From NCBI GenBank assembly GCA_009176605.1, contig SEYY01024110.1, positions 1-20,260 of the forward strand: a DNA stretch of 20,260 nt, read 5' to 3'. Each line of letters starts with the position of its first letter. Within the stretch, counting starts at the first letter, position 1. The notes beneath the pieces are model-generated. The model was given only the letters and a program-made list of their open reading frames with translations. It ran no database searches and was not told where the DNA came from. Shown in pieces: positions 9,608 to 20,260 of the stretch. A program made the translations under genes and the position numbers. The DNA is from Armadillidium nasatum (taxonomy: Eukaryota; Arthropoda; Malacostraca; Isopoda; Armadillidiidae).

Positions 9608-10060
9608 TTGGTAACTGATAAGCCTACATGGAGACGTAGAGGAAAACTTGATATTATTCTGGAGCGTATACTAAGAAACAACTCCTACTTTGCTCATCCT
9701 GAGAATGAATTACTTATAATGTTAGCGAACTCAAAAAGGAAAAAAAGAGATTTAGATCTTCAACGAATTATTAAAGTTAAAACAAGGAATTATAATTCAA
9801 GAGTTTTTGAATAGTTTAAAACACTAAACTTTAATGCTGTGATAATTCAAAAGTTTTTGATTGGTAAAGAAAGCAGTCACCCAGCCACTTGTTTTAAATG
9901 ATTTAACAATTGACGAAATAAAACAATTTGTTATTGAGTCAAGTAACACTATTTTGTTTCCATGTTAGAGCCAGAGTGTAGAGCATGAAGTTAAATGTAG
10001 TTACACAAGCGTCACAAGTAAGAATTGGAAATGAAAACAACAATGAGTATATTTTGAATG
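9608..10060 (+). pseudogene. Decayed copy of a repetitive uncharacterised protein
   Basis: A frame at 9608-9814 encodes ILRNNSYFAHPENELLIML and a basic C-terminal part. Shifted frames further on give DLTIDEIKQFVIESS (about 9895-9940), a broken FPC-SQSVEHEVK segment (about 9957-9995) and VTQASQVRIGNENN (about 10000-10045). By my own recall these pieces, in this order, resemble an uncharacterised multicopy protein of arthropods and cnidarians with a YFAHPEN motif and a later PCHTQSVER-type motif. I cannot name its function and could not check the match. Stops and frameshifts make it non-coding today. Confidence 0.35.
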
Positions 10061-10232
10061 TAAAACAGTCCATAAAAGGACTTAAGGAATTTGACAGCAT
10101 AAAACACTGTCCCCAATGGCTATTTACATTTATAAAAAGGTAAATGTTAAGAAGTTCAATCGTTATTACTTATTTTTTAAAATTTGAAGGTAAATAACTT
10201 TCTTTAATATTTTGCTTATAATCATACCTAAC

Positions 10233-10744
<512 letters not shown>

Positions 10745-10750
10745 AAACAG

Positions 10751-10950
10751 GTTTGAGTGTTGCAATTCCTGCATCTGGAATAAATTTCAGTGAAAAGTTT
10801 TGGAAGATCAATAGAAATAATTTAGAACAAAATGTATGCCGTGTCTTTAGCTTGGAAACAGATGGAAAAGACCAAGTGGTCCGAGCATGTCCTTCAAAAG
10901 AGGTTTCTTGTGCAGAAGAATATCCATTCTATTGCTTGGCAAATTTGTAA
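10751..10950 (+). CDS. Candidate host exon, cysteine-rich, phase-1 start, ends in stop
   Basis: After the (AT)n array, AAACAG (AG 10749-10750) could act as a splice acceptor. The frame that follows begins in phase 1 and runs 65 codons to TAA at 10948-10950. It encodes [20 protein letters not shown] and continues with four Cys (VCRV, RACP, VSCA, FYCL). The island has balanced codon use in an otherwise AT-repeat setting. Its phase-1 start is compatible with the phase-1 donor of the exon at 7608-7796. It may be a terminal exon, although I see no AATAAA signal in the next 100 bp. Alternatively it may splice at GTAATT (GT 10947-10948). Domain unknown. Confidence 0.42.
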
Positions 10951-11066
10951 TTATGGAGCTTAATAACAGATACGAATTGTTTTCTGTGGTTTTTTTCTTT
11001 TACATCGATTTTACATTTTTCCCAAAGTAATTTCTTTAGTTTTTAAAAACAACAATAATAATAGTG

Positions 11067-11544
<478 letters not shown>

Positions 11545-11769
11545 AATTTTTTTTGCAGTTAAAAGTGTTTATTTGTAAAAAAAATCAATTTATTTTCTTT
11601 TTATATTTTACATAATATTGATTTAAAAACCAGTTATGATTTTTAGTGTTTATTAAATGCTTTATTATTCAAAGATTTTTAATTTAACCTCAGAGAGTTT
11701 ATTGTTCAATATGTATAAAATATTGAACTTCCTCTTACACTAAATATGTGCATAAGATGCTTGACAAGG

Positions 11770-12045
11770 TAATCGTTGAGGTGTTTGAGGAGGTGCACGA
11801 GAAGGTGTCCGTTGAAGTGCACGAGGAGATGCCCAGAGAGGAGTATGAGGAGGTGCACGAGGTATACGATGAAGTGCAAGAGAAGGTGCACGAGGAGATA
11901 TACTATGAGATGCGAGAGGAGGTGCACGAGGAAGTGTACGATGAGTTGTACCAGAAGATGTCCGAGGAGGTTTACGGGGAGGTGGAAGAGGTGCACAAGG
12001 AGGTGCATTAGATGCACTAGGAAGTACACGAAGGGGTGCCCAAGA
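11770..12045. repeat. 12-bp minisatellite (consensus GAGGTGCACGAG)
   Basis: About 22 diverged 12-bp units, a few of them shortened to 9 bp. Because the unit is a multiple of three and lacks stops, it reads through in several frames. The plus frame 11748-12011 gives an Glu-Val-His-Glu-type repeat of 87 residues, a second plus frame gives an Arg/Cys-rich repeat, and the minus strand gives a Leu/Val/His repeat. The openness of several frames argues that none of them is selected. A TATAAAATAT stretch at 11714 is present upstream but is not evidence of a promoter by itself. Confidence 0.85.
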
Positions 12046-12109
12046 GATCTAAATCTCCTCTTTTCTATCCACTTTTACAAAATCAGAAGTAGGATTAACA
12101 GAGAATATT

Positions 12110-12220
<111 letters not shown>

Positions 12221-12670
12221 ACTGTGAAGTTCAACCTCAGAAGTAAAGGTCTTATCCGAGGTTAGTGATGTCAAGTTTTTTTACATATAAAAATGCTAAA
12301 TCTTTTTTTTAAAAAATGCTAAAATTTTAAAAAGAAAAAAAATGCCAAATTCTTAAATTTATAAATTCTTTTTTTCTGTTAAAAGATTATTTGCATTATT
12401 AATATATGCATTTATAAATTTTTTACAATCAAAACTAAAGTAAATAGTATAAATATTTCATAGAAAGTCTTCTGCTGTTATATCAAAATAGATTCATCAA
12501 GATCAAAGATTCATTGAAGAAAATTTTATATTTCCCGTTTTCTATTTCAGAAATTAAATCTTTAAAATAAGGTGCAACACATTTTAAAAAAACATTTGCA
12601 AATTTGGAATGATACAAGCGAACTTGGAGTCACTATTACTATATGAACTATTAATTTTAAACATGTGTTC
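12221..12670. other. Low-complexity AT-rich DNA
   Basis: No gene is visible. Between about 12285 and 12350 an A-rich stretch contains three spaced copies of ATGCYAAA, separated by T and A runs. A 6-bp inverted repeat (AACCTC 12233-12238, GAGGTT 12258-12263) follows the TTA array. Confidence 0.5.
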
Positions 12671-12877
12671 AGTGACCACTTTGAAACAGGTGCTCCGTCA
12701 CTACTTTGAAACAGGTGCTTCGTTACCACTTTAAAACAGGTAATACGTGGCTACTTTGAAACAGGTGCTTATTGACCACTTTGAAACAGGTACTTCGTGG
12801 TCCTTTGAAACAGGGGCTCCGTGACCATTTTGAAACAGGTGCTGCGTGGCCACTTTGAAATAGGGGCTCGTCATCAC
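12671..12877. repeat. Minisatellite, about 8 units of 24-29 bp
   Basis: Eight copies of a unit with core CTTTGAAACAGG, usually continued by TGCT and a CGTGACCA-like spacer. Units differ by small substitutions and indels, so the array is old enough to have diverged. No open frame runs through it. Confidence 0.9.
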
Positions 12878-12982
12878 TAAATGATTGGAATTGTTAAATT
12901 ATGAATAGCACCAAATAAACTTAATTAAGATAGTTGCGATTGTGATATTTTGCTGGTTTTTTTTGTGGGAAAATATGTATCT

Positions 12983-13097
12983 GGGATGACATCGATGGGT
13001 CATAGGAAATGGGGATGAGATGGATTGGTCATAGGAAATGGGGATGAGATTTTTGGGTCAAAAAAATGGGGATAAGATCAATGGATCCATCATAGAA
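12983..13097. repeat. Minisatellite, 4 units of 28-35 bp
   Basis: Four tandem units, each beginning GGGGATGAGAT or a close variant and continuing GGTCATAGGAAAT. Two adjacent units are 29 bp, the third is 28 bp, and the last is longer and more diverged. It is unrelated in sequence to the preceding minisatellite. Confidence 0.85.
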
Positions 13098-13189
13098 AAT
13101 GTGATTTTATGAGTAGTTTGATTGGTAGATATAAAACTACATAAGACCTTTCTTTTAGCTTACTTCCATTATGTGCATGAGTAGCAGAA

Positions 13190-13214
13190 GGGGTACGGGG
13201 TATCTAAGTACCCC
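13190..13214. repeat. 7-bp hairpin near the start of an (AT)n tract
   Basis: GGGGTAC (13190-13196) pairs with GTACCCC (13208-13214) over an 11-nt loop. It sits about 45 bp before an (AT)n tract, a layout like that of the two LINE ends in this window. No retroelement coding is seen upstream. Confidence 0.5.
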
Positions 13215-13258
13215 CTAGCGAGTTCCTCCTACTCCTTCCCCTTTTCTATTTCTTCCCT

Positions 13259-14139
<881 letters not shown>

Positions 14140-14140
14140 T

Positions 14141-14527
14141 TATATTAATTTAGTTAATATCAAATGGGATAATAAACTCTCTCTTCCAGAATATCTTACT
14201 GAATCTCAAAAATCTTTACAGGATTTCTTTGACTCTGCATTATCACAATATGGTGTTGAATTTTCTGATGAGCAAAGAAAATTAATTTTATTTTCAAATT
14301 TATATGCTAATTCAAAACCTAGCTTTCACAAAGTTCTAAAAGAGAACTTTGACATTAATAATTCTGTTCCTAAACAAATTCAAACTTATTTAGGAAAGTC
14401 GCAAAGCCTGAATATTGGTAGGTTAGCATCTTCTTCTTCTAAGGCTTCAGATTTTGATAATTCTTGTTCTGTATTTGCAACTCAAAGTTCAAGTAATCTT
14501 CCTAATGTAGATAGGTCTTCATAATAA
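14141..14527 (+). pseudogene. gag, N-terminal part (5'-truncated)
   Basis: An open frame with no start codon emerges from the (AT)n tract and continues about 127 codons to a double stop at 14522-14527. It is hydrophilic, with the stretches [18 protein letters not shown] and [16 protein letters not shown] and a Ser-rich end. It is called gag from its place before the zinc knuckle, not from a recognised capsid motif. The start of the protein is lost. The zinc-knuckle segment follows in another frame, so a frameshift lies near 14522-14540. Confidence 0.65.
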
Positions 14528-14535
14528 ATATTCAA

Positions 14536-14803
14536 ATGTTGCAGTCTCAAATGATAAGTTCTATAAACAATGCTCGTGAAAAACAAGTTAATTATAAACT
14601 TTTTTGTGAGAATTGTGAATCCGTTGGGCATGCTACGAATCGGTGTATTTTTCCTCAGTATTGTACTTTCTGTAATCAATCTCACGGACGTGGTAGTAAT
14701 TATAAATGTCGTAAATTCTTCATGGAACCATTTTGCTCCTGAAGCTAGATCTAGAATTAAAGTAATAGATTATAATTCTGCTCAGATTGCACAAAAGGTG
14801 TAA
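14536..14803 (+). pseudogene. gag nucleocapsid zinc-knuckle segment
   Basis: The frame from 14536 encodes a classic CCHC zinc knuckle, C-x2-C-x4-H-x4-C (14605-14646, residues CENCESVGHATNRC). A second, looser Cys/His cluster (CTFCNQSHG and a later Cys) follows. Such knuckles bind the element's RNA during particle assembly. The frame stops at 14740-14742. Similar-looking sequence (EARSRIKVIDYN) continues in the next frame to 14803, so a further frameshift is present. Confidence 0.8.
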
Positions 14804-15389
14804 TCAAAATCAAAATGTAAATGTTCCTTTGCAGGTCTCTAGTAATAAAAATCAATTTCAGAGTAGAAATGATCAAAGGAATAGGTCTTTTAGACATAAT
14901 AATAATTTCTCAAAAGCTCAGTCACGAAATAAGAATGCGAATGTGAATTTCACACAGGTTAGACAGGAACAAAGGCCTGTGATGCACTCTCTTTCACCTT
15001 CTCATTTGAGTAGAGAAAATGAAATTTCAAATAATGTTGTTGAATGTAATGATGTAAATGTTATAAATGTCGAAGCTAGACATGATGTTAATGCATCTCA
15101 TTCAAATTATTCTCCATGTCAAAGTTCATACTTGAAAAGTAGTTCAAGTAATTCTTATAATAAATATCATAATTTTAAGTTTAGAAATGAAAATTGTAGT
15201 TCTTCTTTTACAAGTAGGAATAATAAAGGTCAAACTTATGGTAAAGATTATAGTAATAAGAAGGTGTCTTTTAATGCTTTTAATGATCATTCTTTTAATA
15301 ATTCTTCTCAGGCTCCTGTGTATACACAGACAAATATGAATCATTCTCATTATAGATATGGATATGGAAATAATGCAAATTTTCAGTAG
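14787..15389 (+). pseudogene. Asn/Ser-rich gag-pol spacer
   Basis: A 200-codon frame dominated by Asn, Ser, Gln and charged residues, with no hydrophobic core or recognised domain (for example FRHNNNFSKAQSRNKNANVN). By position it connects the zinc knuckle to the protease. It is probably a disordered spacer. The low-complexity composition reflects strong A/T bias rather than a known function. It ends in a stop at 15387-15389, 20 bp before the protease frame. Confidence 0.55.
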
Positions 15390-15409
15390 GGCAGAAGAGG
15401 TCATTATTC

Positions 15410-16012
15410 TTGCCTCAGATTTCTTCTGATCCGTCTCCAGAGGCTTTTTCTATTAATAATTATGTAGATGTTTATGAAGGTAAGGTGTTGTCGATGAATG
15501 ACGAAAGTTCATTTAGTACTCAAACATTTGGTAAGTGTTTCAGTGTTGAAGTTAAGTTGACTTGTAAAAATAATTTTATACATCCATTACTTGCACTCAT
15601 TGATAGTGGTAGTACAATCTCTCTTTTACGTAAGAAAGTTTACGATTATCTTAATTGTAATTATTATATTCCGCTTTTACAAAGTGATTTGAAATTACGT
15701 TCAATTACTGGAAATGAGCTTATCTCTTATGGAAAAATAAATATAGGAATGATGTTAGGAGATAGTCTTTTTAATATATCTCTCATTGTTGTGGATGATA
15801 GATGTACATTCAATAGTCAAATGCTAATAGGTACAGATATTTTGTCTTCGTTGCCTATTTCTCTCAATTTTAACTCAAACTCGTTAACTTTAAAAAGGAA
15901 TAAAGTAATTATTAATCTTCCTTTACATGTGAATACTCATTTGAATTCAAATATTTGTTCTCAAAATATGTCAAATAATCATTTAAATATAGTCTCAAAA
16001 TGCTCAAAATAA
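15410..16012 (+). pseudogene. Retropepsin-type aspartic protease
   Basis: The frame contains LLALIDSGSTISLL with the catalytic Asp codon at 15602-15604 (Asp-Ser-Gly variant of the Asp-Thr-Gly loop). A flap-like middle follows, then MLIGTDILSSLPISL, which matches the Ile-Leu/Ile-Gly-x-Asp segment near the end of retropepsins. The enzyme acts as a dimer to cut the Gag-Pol polyprotein. The domain itself looks uninterrupted, about 110 residues, but it is isolated from gag and RT by stops and frameshifts. The residues upstream of the domain are hydrophilic spacer. Confidence 0.85.
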
Positions 16013-16109
16013 TTCTCTTTTATCTCATTTTGATCATAATTATTTAAGTTCCAGATCATGTTAGTGAAGATTATTTTGTCAAATAGTCATGTTGAAAATC
16101 AATGCTTAG

Positions 16110-16466
16110 TTGGTAGTGTTTACATTGATGATAATTTTCAGTATAGTATATGTTTCAGCTGAATCATGTATACTTGAACCATATTCAGTATATGTTTTAT
16201 CTGTTAGGGTAGAATCTAAAGCGAAAACATGTCCTCCTAATGATTTATTTATAGTTTCTGAAAAGAATTCTTTTTCAAGTATTTTGTTTGCCAATACTTT
16301 AAGTAAAACAAGAGATAATTTAGCTTTAGTTCAATGTATCAATATGAGTAATAATAGTTTTACTTTAGATAAAAATGTTCTCTTATGTAACGCGCATCCT
16401 TTAAATTATAAAGTAGAAGTTTCTACAGAAGTAGAATGCTGTAACATGTTCAGAAGGTTTATCTGA
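16110..16466 (+). pseudogene. Protease-RT linker of gypsy pol
   Basis: A 118-codon frame reading ESCILEPYSVYVLSVRVESK, a PPNDLFIVSE segment and SNNSFTLDKNVLLC. This pattern (Ile-x-Pro-x-Ser then alternating hydrophobics and a Val/Leu-Leu-x-Asn-x-strand) is typical of the beta-rich linker between protease and RT in gypsy elements. There is no catalytic residue. It is in a different frame from both the protease and the RT start, with breaks near 16013-16110 and 16466-16474. Confidence 0.6.
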
Positions 16467-16473
16467 TAGTCAA

Positions 16474-17227
16474 TTGAAAGATGTTTATAGAGAAATTCTT
16501 CTTTCGAAATCTGCGAAAGAATTTGATTTTGTAGTTTTACAGGATGAAAACCAGTTGGATAATATTTTAGATTTCTTAGTTAAGCATAAAAATGCCATAG
16601 CTTTGTCAGATGATAGAGTAGGTTTGTGTAAGTTGAATAAGTTCAAATTAGAATTAACTCCAGATGCTCCCAGAGTTATTTACACTCCTAATTATAAGTT
16701 ACCGCATAAATATCAAGAAGATATCAATAATTGGGTAAATGATTGTCTTTCTAAAAATTATATAGAAAGTTCAACTAGTCCTCATTCCTCTCCAATGTTA
16801 GTAATACCAAAGAAAGATGGTAAACAATCACGAGAATAGTGTTAGACTTCAGACATCTGAATAGGTTTACGCTTTACCGGAGAGATTCCCGTTAAATAAC
16901 ATTCACGAAATATTTTCAAAACTTGGTGAAGCCAAAGTTTTCTCTACTTTAGATCTTTTGTCAGGTTTTTATCATATTGAAGTCGAGGAAGATAGTCGTA
17001 AGTATATGGCTTTTTCGACACATAGAGGTCATTATCAACCTGTACGAATGCAGATGGGTCTTAAAAATGCTCCAAGTTGTTTTTCTCGTACTATGGAGTT
17101 GGCTCTTTCAAGTGTTTTAGGTATAGGTGCTCTTTTATATTTAGATGATATTATTGTTTATTCTAAGGATATAGAGTCTCATTATAAAAATTTAAGTTCT
17201 GTTTTTAATTGTCTCATTAAAGTCTAA
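16474..17227 (+). pseudogene. Reverse transcriptase fingers and palm, with two frameshifts
   Basis: The frame 16474-16839 gives the RT start (KFKLELTPDAPRVIYTPNYK, then SSPMLVIPKKDGK). The next residues (VLDFRHLNRFT) are in another frame (about 16833-16870), and the palm continues in a third frame from about 16865: ERFPLNNIHEIF, FSTLDLLSGFYHIEV (first catalytic Asp), FSTHRGHYQPVRMQMGLKNAP, and YLDDIIVYSK at 17138-17149 (the catalytic Asp pair). It ends at a stop at 17225-17227. All three catalytic aspartates are present although the frame is broken twice. The thumb is separated by the insert at about 17283-17915. Confidence 0.9.
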
Positions 17228-17282
17228 TCTCAAAGTCAAGTTAGAAAAGGCTAATTTCTTTAATTAAAGGGAGAGTTCGTTT

Positions 17283-17915
17283 AAATTTATTTTTATTTTT
17301 TGACTGATTTGGCTGAAATTTTCTGTTAGTTTTTTTAGGTTTTCAAGTAGGGAGAATATGGAATTTCTGCCGACCCCTACACAATTTAGAGCAGCTAATT
17401 TGTTTGAAGGAAGGTATAGCCTCTCACGTTTGAAATTTTCTAAAAATGTCTTTTTTGATCATATCTCGGAAAAAAACAAATCAAATCGGATAAAGGATAA
17501 AGAGAAATTTGTAGAGCTTACTCTTCTATAAGTTATTCAAATCGTAGTAGTTATACTTTTTTTTTTAAAAATTTTTTCCGGATGTTTTTTTTTTCAAAAC
17601 ATAATTTTTTCAGTGGGTCAGTTTGGGCTAATATCATTTTTTGTATAACTTTGATAGCAAAAGTTTTGTAGCCAATGGAATTAGGAACATTTTTCATTTT
17701 TTTATGTGGCTTCACCATAGATTTTTTGAAAAAACATTCCGAAATAACTGCTAAACATTAAATCCCTTGTAAAAACGTTAGGAATCAAGTTTTTTCGTCG
17801 ATAAAAAAGCTATATATACTGAAATTTTCAGGAGAATCGGATGTAAAAAAAATTTTTTTAAATAAAATGCGTTCCTGCCCATTTTACATCAAACCCACAA
17901 CTTAAACGTTCTTTA
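17283..17915. repeat. About 630-bp non-coding insert within RT, carrying a copy of its right flank
   Basis: Gypsy coding stops making sense after about 17282 and resumes at about 17916-17922 with LGFQVGEFGISADSTKL. The inserted DNA has many T and A runs and no open frame. It contains three exact copies of TGAAATTTTC (17314-17323, 17431-17440, 17820-17829). At 17326-17380 it also holds an imperfect copy of the gypsy sequence that lies just right of the insert (17913-17965), with long shared runs such as TTTTCAAGTAGG and TGGAATTTCTGCCGA. A short GTTT is present at both presumed junctions. Terminal inverted repeats are not convincing, and I cannot classify the insert. Confidence 0.6.
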
Positions 17916-18110
17916 GTTTTTCTAGGTTTTCAAGTAGGCGAGTTTGGAATTTCTGCCGATTCTACGAAACTTAATGTTCTCGAACCTTTTTCTCAACCAA
18001 AAGATGTTAATTCTGCGAGTTCATTTATTGGTTTTGTGTCATATTTTTGACATTTAGTTCCTAATTTTAGTGTAATTGCGAGTCCAATTACCTCTCTTTT
18101 CAAGAAAATA
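17916..18110 (+). pseudogene. RT thumb and connection segment of gypsy pol
   Basis: The frame from 17922 reads FLGFQVGEFGISADSTKL, a familiar gypsy segment after the palm, and then KDVNSASSFIGFVSYF. An in-frame TGA at 18048-18050 interrupts it. The same frame continues after the stop (HLVPNFSVIASPITSLFKK), so this is a nonsense change, not a frameshift. A single-base frame change follows at about 18105-18112 before RNase H. Confidence 0.8.
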
Positions 18111-18704
18111 TTGAATTTAATTGGGGTTTAGAACAACAAAATGCTTTTAATACTCTTAAAGAAAAGTTGTTTGTGGAACCTTTACTAAAATTTCCAGATT
18201 ATTCAAAGGATTTTATTGTTTCTACAGATGCTAGTGGAATAGGTTTAGGATGTTGTTTATCTCAATTAGATAATAATGGTAAGGAGAAACCACTTTCTTT
18301 TGCATCTCGTATGTTGAGTAAAGCTGAAAGGAATTACTCTACGATAGAAAGAGGAAGCTCTTGCAGTCACATGGGCTTTATCAAAGTTTCGTACAACTAT
18401 TTTTGGTTATCCTTTAACGATTAAAGTAGATCAATTACCGTTAGTTCAGATATTTAAAAGTAAAGATTTAAATAATAAGCTAGCTAGATGGGCTATGAAA
18501 GTGAATTCTTTTAATCCTAATTTTATTTACATTCCAGGTAAATCAAATATTATTCCTGATTATTTATCTAGGAATCCTCCTGTTGATATTAATTCTATTC
18601 AATCTTTTAAGGTAGATTTATCAGATACTAAGTTATACACGCTCGATGAAAATACAATTCGTAAAGAGCAAAGTAAGTGTTCTCGTCTCTTCTCCTCTTA
18701 TTGA
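18110..18704 (+). pseudogene. RNase H domain of gypsy pol, one frameshift
   Basis: The first frame gives EPLLKFPDYSKDFIVSTDAS (first acidic residue Asp in STDAS), GLGCCLSQLDNNGKEKPLSF, ASRMLSKAERNYSTIER (second acidic residue Glu) and ends at 18422-18424. The domain really continues from about 18352 in another frame: EALAVTWALSKFRTTIFG, TIKVDQLPL (Asp), then FNPNFIYIPGKSNIIPDYLS, the usual gypsy exit from RNase H. The activity removes the RNA strand during reverse transcription. The acidic residues are present across the two frames. Confidence 0.88.
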
Positions 18705-19627
18705 TAATATTCGTAATACTGGTTATGTATATAACTATCCATATGCTCTTGTACATGGTATTCTTTATTTTGTAACAAAGGATATGCAGTATCTTTTAGA
18801 GGTACCAGATAGTTTAATTTATACAGTTTTGTCTTTAAATCATTCTACTTTAGGTTCGGGTCATATGAGTTCGCTTAGAACAGAGAAACGTATCCGGGAA
18901 CGTTATAGATTTCCTAATCTTTCTAAATTAGTTGAATTATTTTGTAAGGAATGTACTTCTTGTCTTTCTGTTAAAGGAAATATTCCTAAGCATGCTAAAA
19001 TATATTCTTATCCACTTCCGTATACTCCGTGGGCGAGAGTCCACACAGACATAATTGGTCCTTTAAAAACTTGTAAAGTTACAGGTGCTAATTATATTTT
19101 GATTTTTAAAGATTCTTTAACTAGATTATGTTGAAATTTGTCCAATCCCATCTCGTAATGGTATTCATATTGCTAACGCTCTTTTTCACAGAATAATTGT
19201 TAATCATACCACTCCTGATGTTCTTTTATCAGATAGAGCTGGTGAATACACTTCTGATTTCTTCAAACAAATTTGCAAAATTTGGAAAATTAATAAGGTA
19301 GAAATCACAGTTAGAACACCAATCGCAAATGCCTTAAGTGAAAGGGAAAACTTTAAGATAGAGAATTTCCTTCGTCATTTTGTAAATAAACAAGGAAATG
19401 ACTGGGGAACGTACTTGCCTTTCGCTCAACTTTCTTTAAATACAACTTATAATCAAAGTTTAGGTGATTCTTCCCATTATGTATTACATTGTTATAATAA
19501 ACGTCTTCCTTATGACATAAATAATTATATTTCTCCATTTTCAGATTTTAATGATGAGTTTATTCCTACTCATAAAGATGCTCAAGATTTAGTTGTTAGA
19601 AGTAATTTAATTAAAGGAAATTGCTAG
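18690..19627 (+). pseudogene. Integrase: zinc-binding domain and DD35E core, one frameshift
   Basis: The first frame (to 19132-19134) holds the HHCC zinc-binding region, with His codons at 18841 and 18862 and CKECTSC with its first Cys at 18943. It then starts the catalytic core with WARVHTDIIGPL (Asp codon 19048). A frameshift near 19125-19130 moves the core to the next frame: DVLLSDRAGEYTS (Asp codon 19232), NALSEREN (Glu codon 19340), and WGTYLPFAQLSLNTTYNQS. The second Asp and the Glu are exactly 35 residues apart, so the DD35E spacing is preserved. The frame ends at 19625-19627. Integrase joins the cDNA ends to host DNA. Confidence 0.9.
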
Positions 19628-19662
19628 GGAAAGATTAAATTCAGAAACTAAAAAATTTGTAA

Positions 19663-19908
19663 GATAGACAGCATAAAATTGCAAGTAACAGAGAAATTAA
19701 TGTTGGAGACAGAGTTTATATTCTTGCGGTAAAACCACCTAATATTCCAAGTAAGTTATTTAAACGTTGGCAAGGTCCTTATAGGGTTACAGGTAATCTA
19801 GGACGTAATAGGTTCATTTTGCAATGTTTGAAAACAGGAAAAGAGTTCGCAGTTCATAGTGACAATTGTAAGATAGTTTCTGAACCTATTTTGAATACAA
19901 ACAAGTAA
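19663..19908 (+). pseudogene. Integrase C-terminal GPY/F-type module
   Basis: The frame includes NVGDRVYIL, then LFKRWQGPYRVTG (WQGPY at 19768-19782), RNRFILQCLKTGKEFAVHSD and a stop at 19906-19908. The Gly-Pro-Tyr motif after Trp defines the GPY/F module found at the end of gypsy integrases. No chromodomain is visible. It is separated from the core by stops at 19625-19627 and 19660-19662. Confidence 0.85.
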
Positions 19909-20260
19909 TTCTAATTATAATCAAAGTAATAAGTTTAATCGAAAGGTTCATTTTAAAACTTCAGATGATTCTGATGGTGTTCATAATTCTCAGAGGTATG
20001 TTATTCCGCAACGTCGTGATAATTTTATTTTACCTCATAATTATTCTAGAAAATAGAATTCGATCTCAGAGTACTTTTATGAAAAATAAAGGGTGTGAAT
20101 AATAGTAATTATAATTCTTTAAATTGTCAAAGTAATAATCGTAATGTCGTAGTAGATTCTAATTCACAGAGTTCTAATCATACTATTCTAAATCTCAGTA
20201 TTCATGATCCTGTTAAATCTAGTTCATCAAGCATTTTTCATGTTTTTCAGATGATGAAAA
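19909..20260 (+). pseudogene. Asn/Ser-rich pol tail, runs off the window
   Basis: After integrase the sequence remains open in pieces with the same Asn/Ser-rich style as the gag spacer (for example FNRKVHFKTSDDSDGVHNSQ, and NNRNVVVDSNSQSSNHTI), broken by a stop at about 20055-20057 and by frame changes. No LTR or polypurine tract is recognisable before the window ends. Confidence 0.5.

Larger units (their letters stand above)
14141..20260 (+). mobile_element. Decayed Ty3/gypsy-type LTR retrotransposon, both ends missing
   Basis: The domain order is gag, zinc knuckle, protease, RT, RNase H, integrase, with a GPY/F-type integrase tail. This is the Ty3/gypsy order and excludes Ty1/copia, in which integrase precedes RT. 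No 5' LTR or primer-binding site is present, because the element starts inside gag at an (AT)n tract. The 3' LTR, if any, lies beyond the window. At least ten frame breaks and an insert of about 630 bp make it inactive. Coding DNA is strongly AT-biased (Asn, Ser, Leu-TTA), and no envelope-like gene is visible before the window ends. Individual domains are annotated separately. Confidence 0.88.

Noticed and set aside
11748-12011. Real 87-residue Glu/Val/His-rich protein
   Set aside because: The frame is produced by a 12-bp minisatellite and other frames and the opposite strand are open as well.
17283-17915. DNA transposon with terminal inverted repeats
   Set aside because: Only CGTTTAA/TTAAACG near the ends matches. 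The match is short and AT-rich, and neither the ends nor a duplication can be fixed with confidence.
14141-20260. Active gypsy element or one with an envelope gene
   Set aside because: Frames are broken at least ten times, RT is split by an insert, the 5' end is missing, and no envelope-like frame appears before the window ends.

Overview
The window reads as repeat-dominated nuclear DNA of an arthropod, most likely a decapod crustacean. The reasons are a (TTAGG)n-type pentamer array at 4741-4770, very long (AT)n tracts, 5'-truncated jockey/CR1-like and RTE-like LINEs, a tRNA-derived SINE, and a decayed Ty3/gypsy element. There are no operons and no bacterial signals. The decapod assignment is inference from repeat style, not a species identification.

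Layout. 1-2160 is AT-rich non-coding DNA full of short perfect inverted repeats. 2161-3762 is a 5'-truncated LINE with a 3' stem-loop. 3763-3838 is (AT)n. 3839-4128 is a minus-strand SINE with a tRNA-Ala(AGC)-like head. 4129-4598 is (AT)n. 4599-5210 is plain sequence with the TTAGG-type array. 5217-5615 is a chain of abutting hairpins whose arms vary while the loops stay close to A-N-W-T-T-G. 5925-7492 is a 5'-truncated RTE-like LINE with one internal stop near its end. 7492-11070 mixes (AT)n tracts, two plausible host exons (7608-7796 and 10751-10950) and badly decayed retroelement remains. 11069-14139 is almost entirely simple and tandem repeats: AT, GT, TTA, a 12-bp minisatellite and two minisatellites of about 28 bp. 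14141-20260 is a Ty3/gypsy-type element in the order gag, protease, RT, RNase H, integrase. It is cut at its 5' end by (AT)n, runs off the window at its 3' end, carries many frameshifts, and is interrupted by an insert of about 630 bp inside RT.

Nothing in the window is an intact mobile-element gene. The most plausible host coding DNA is the pair of cysteine-rich exons, whose compatible phase-1 boundaries could join into one secreted or extracellular protein. The strongest unexplained signal is the hairpin chain at 5.2-5.6 kb. The 0.2-1.8 kb region and the SINE body are built in a similar way. Arms, loops and paired substitutions were found by eye and need a statistical control.
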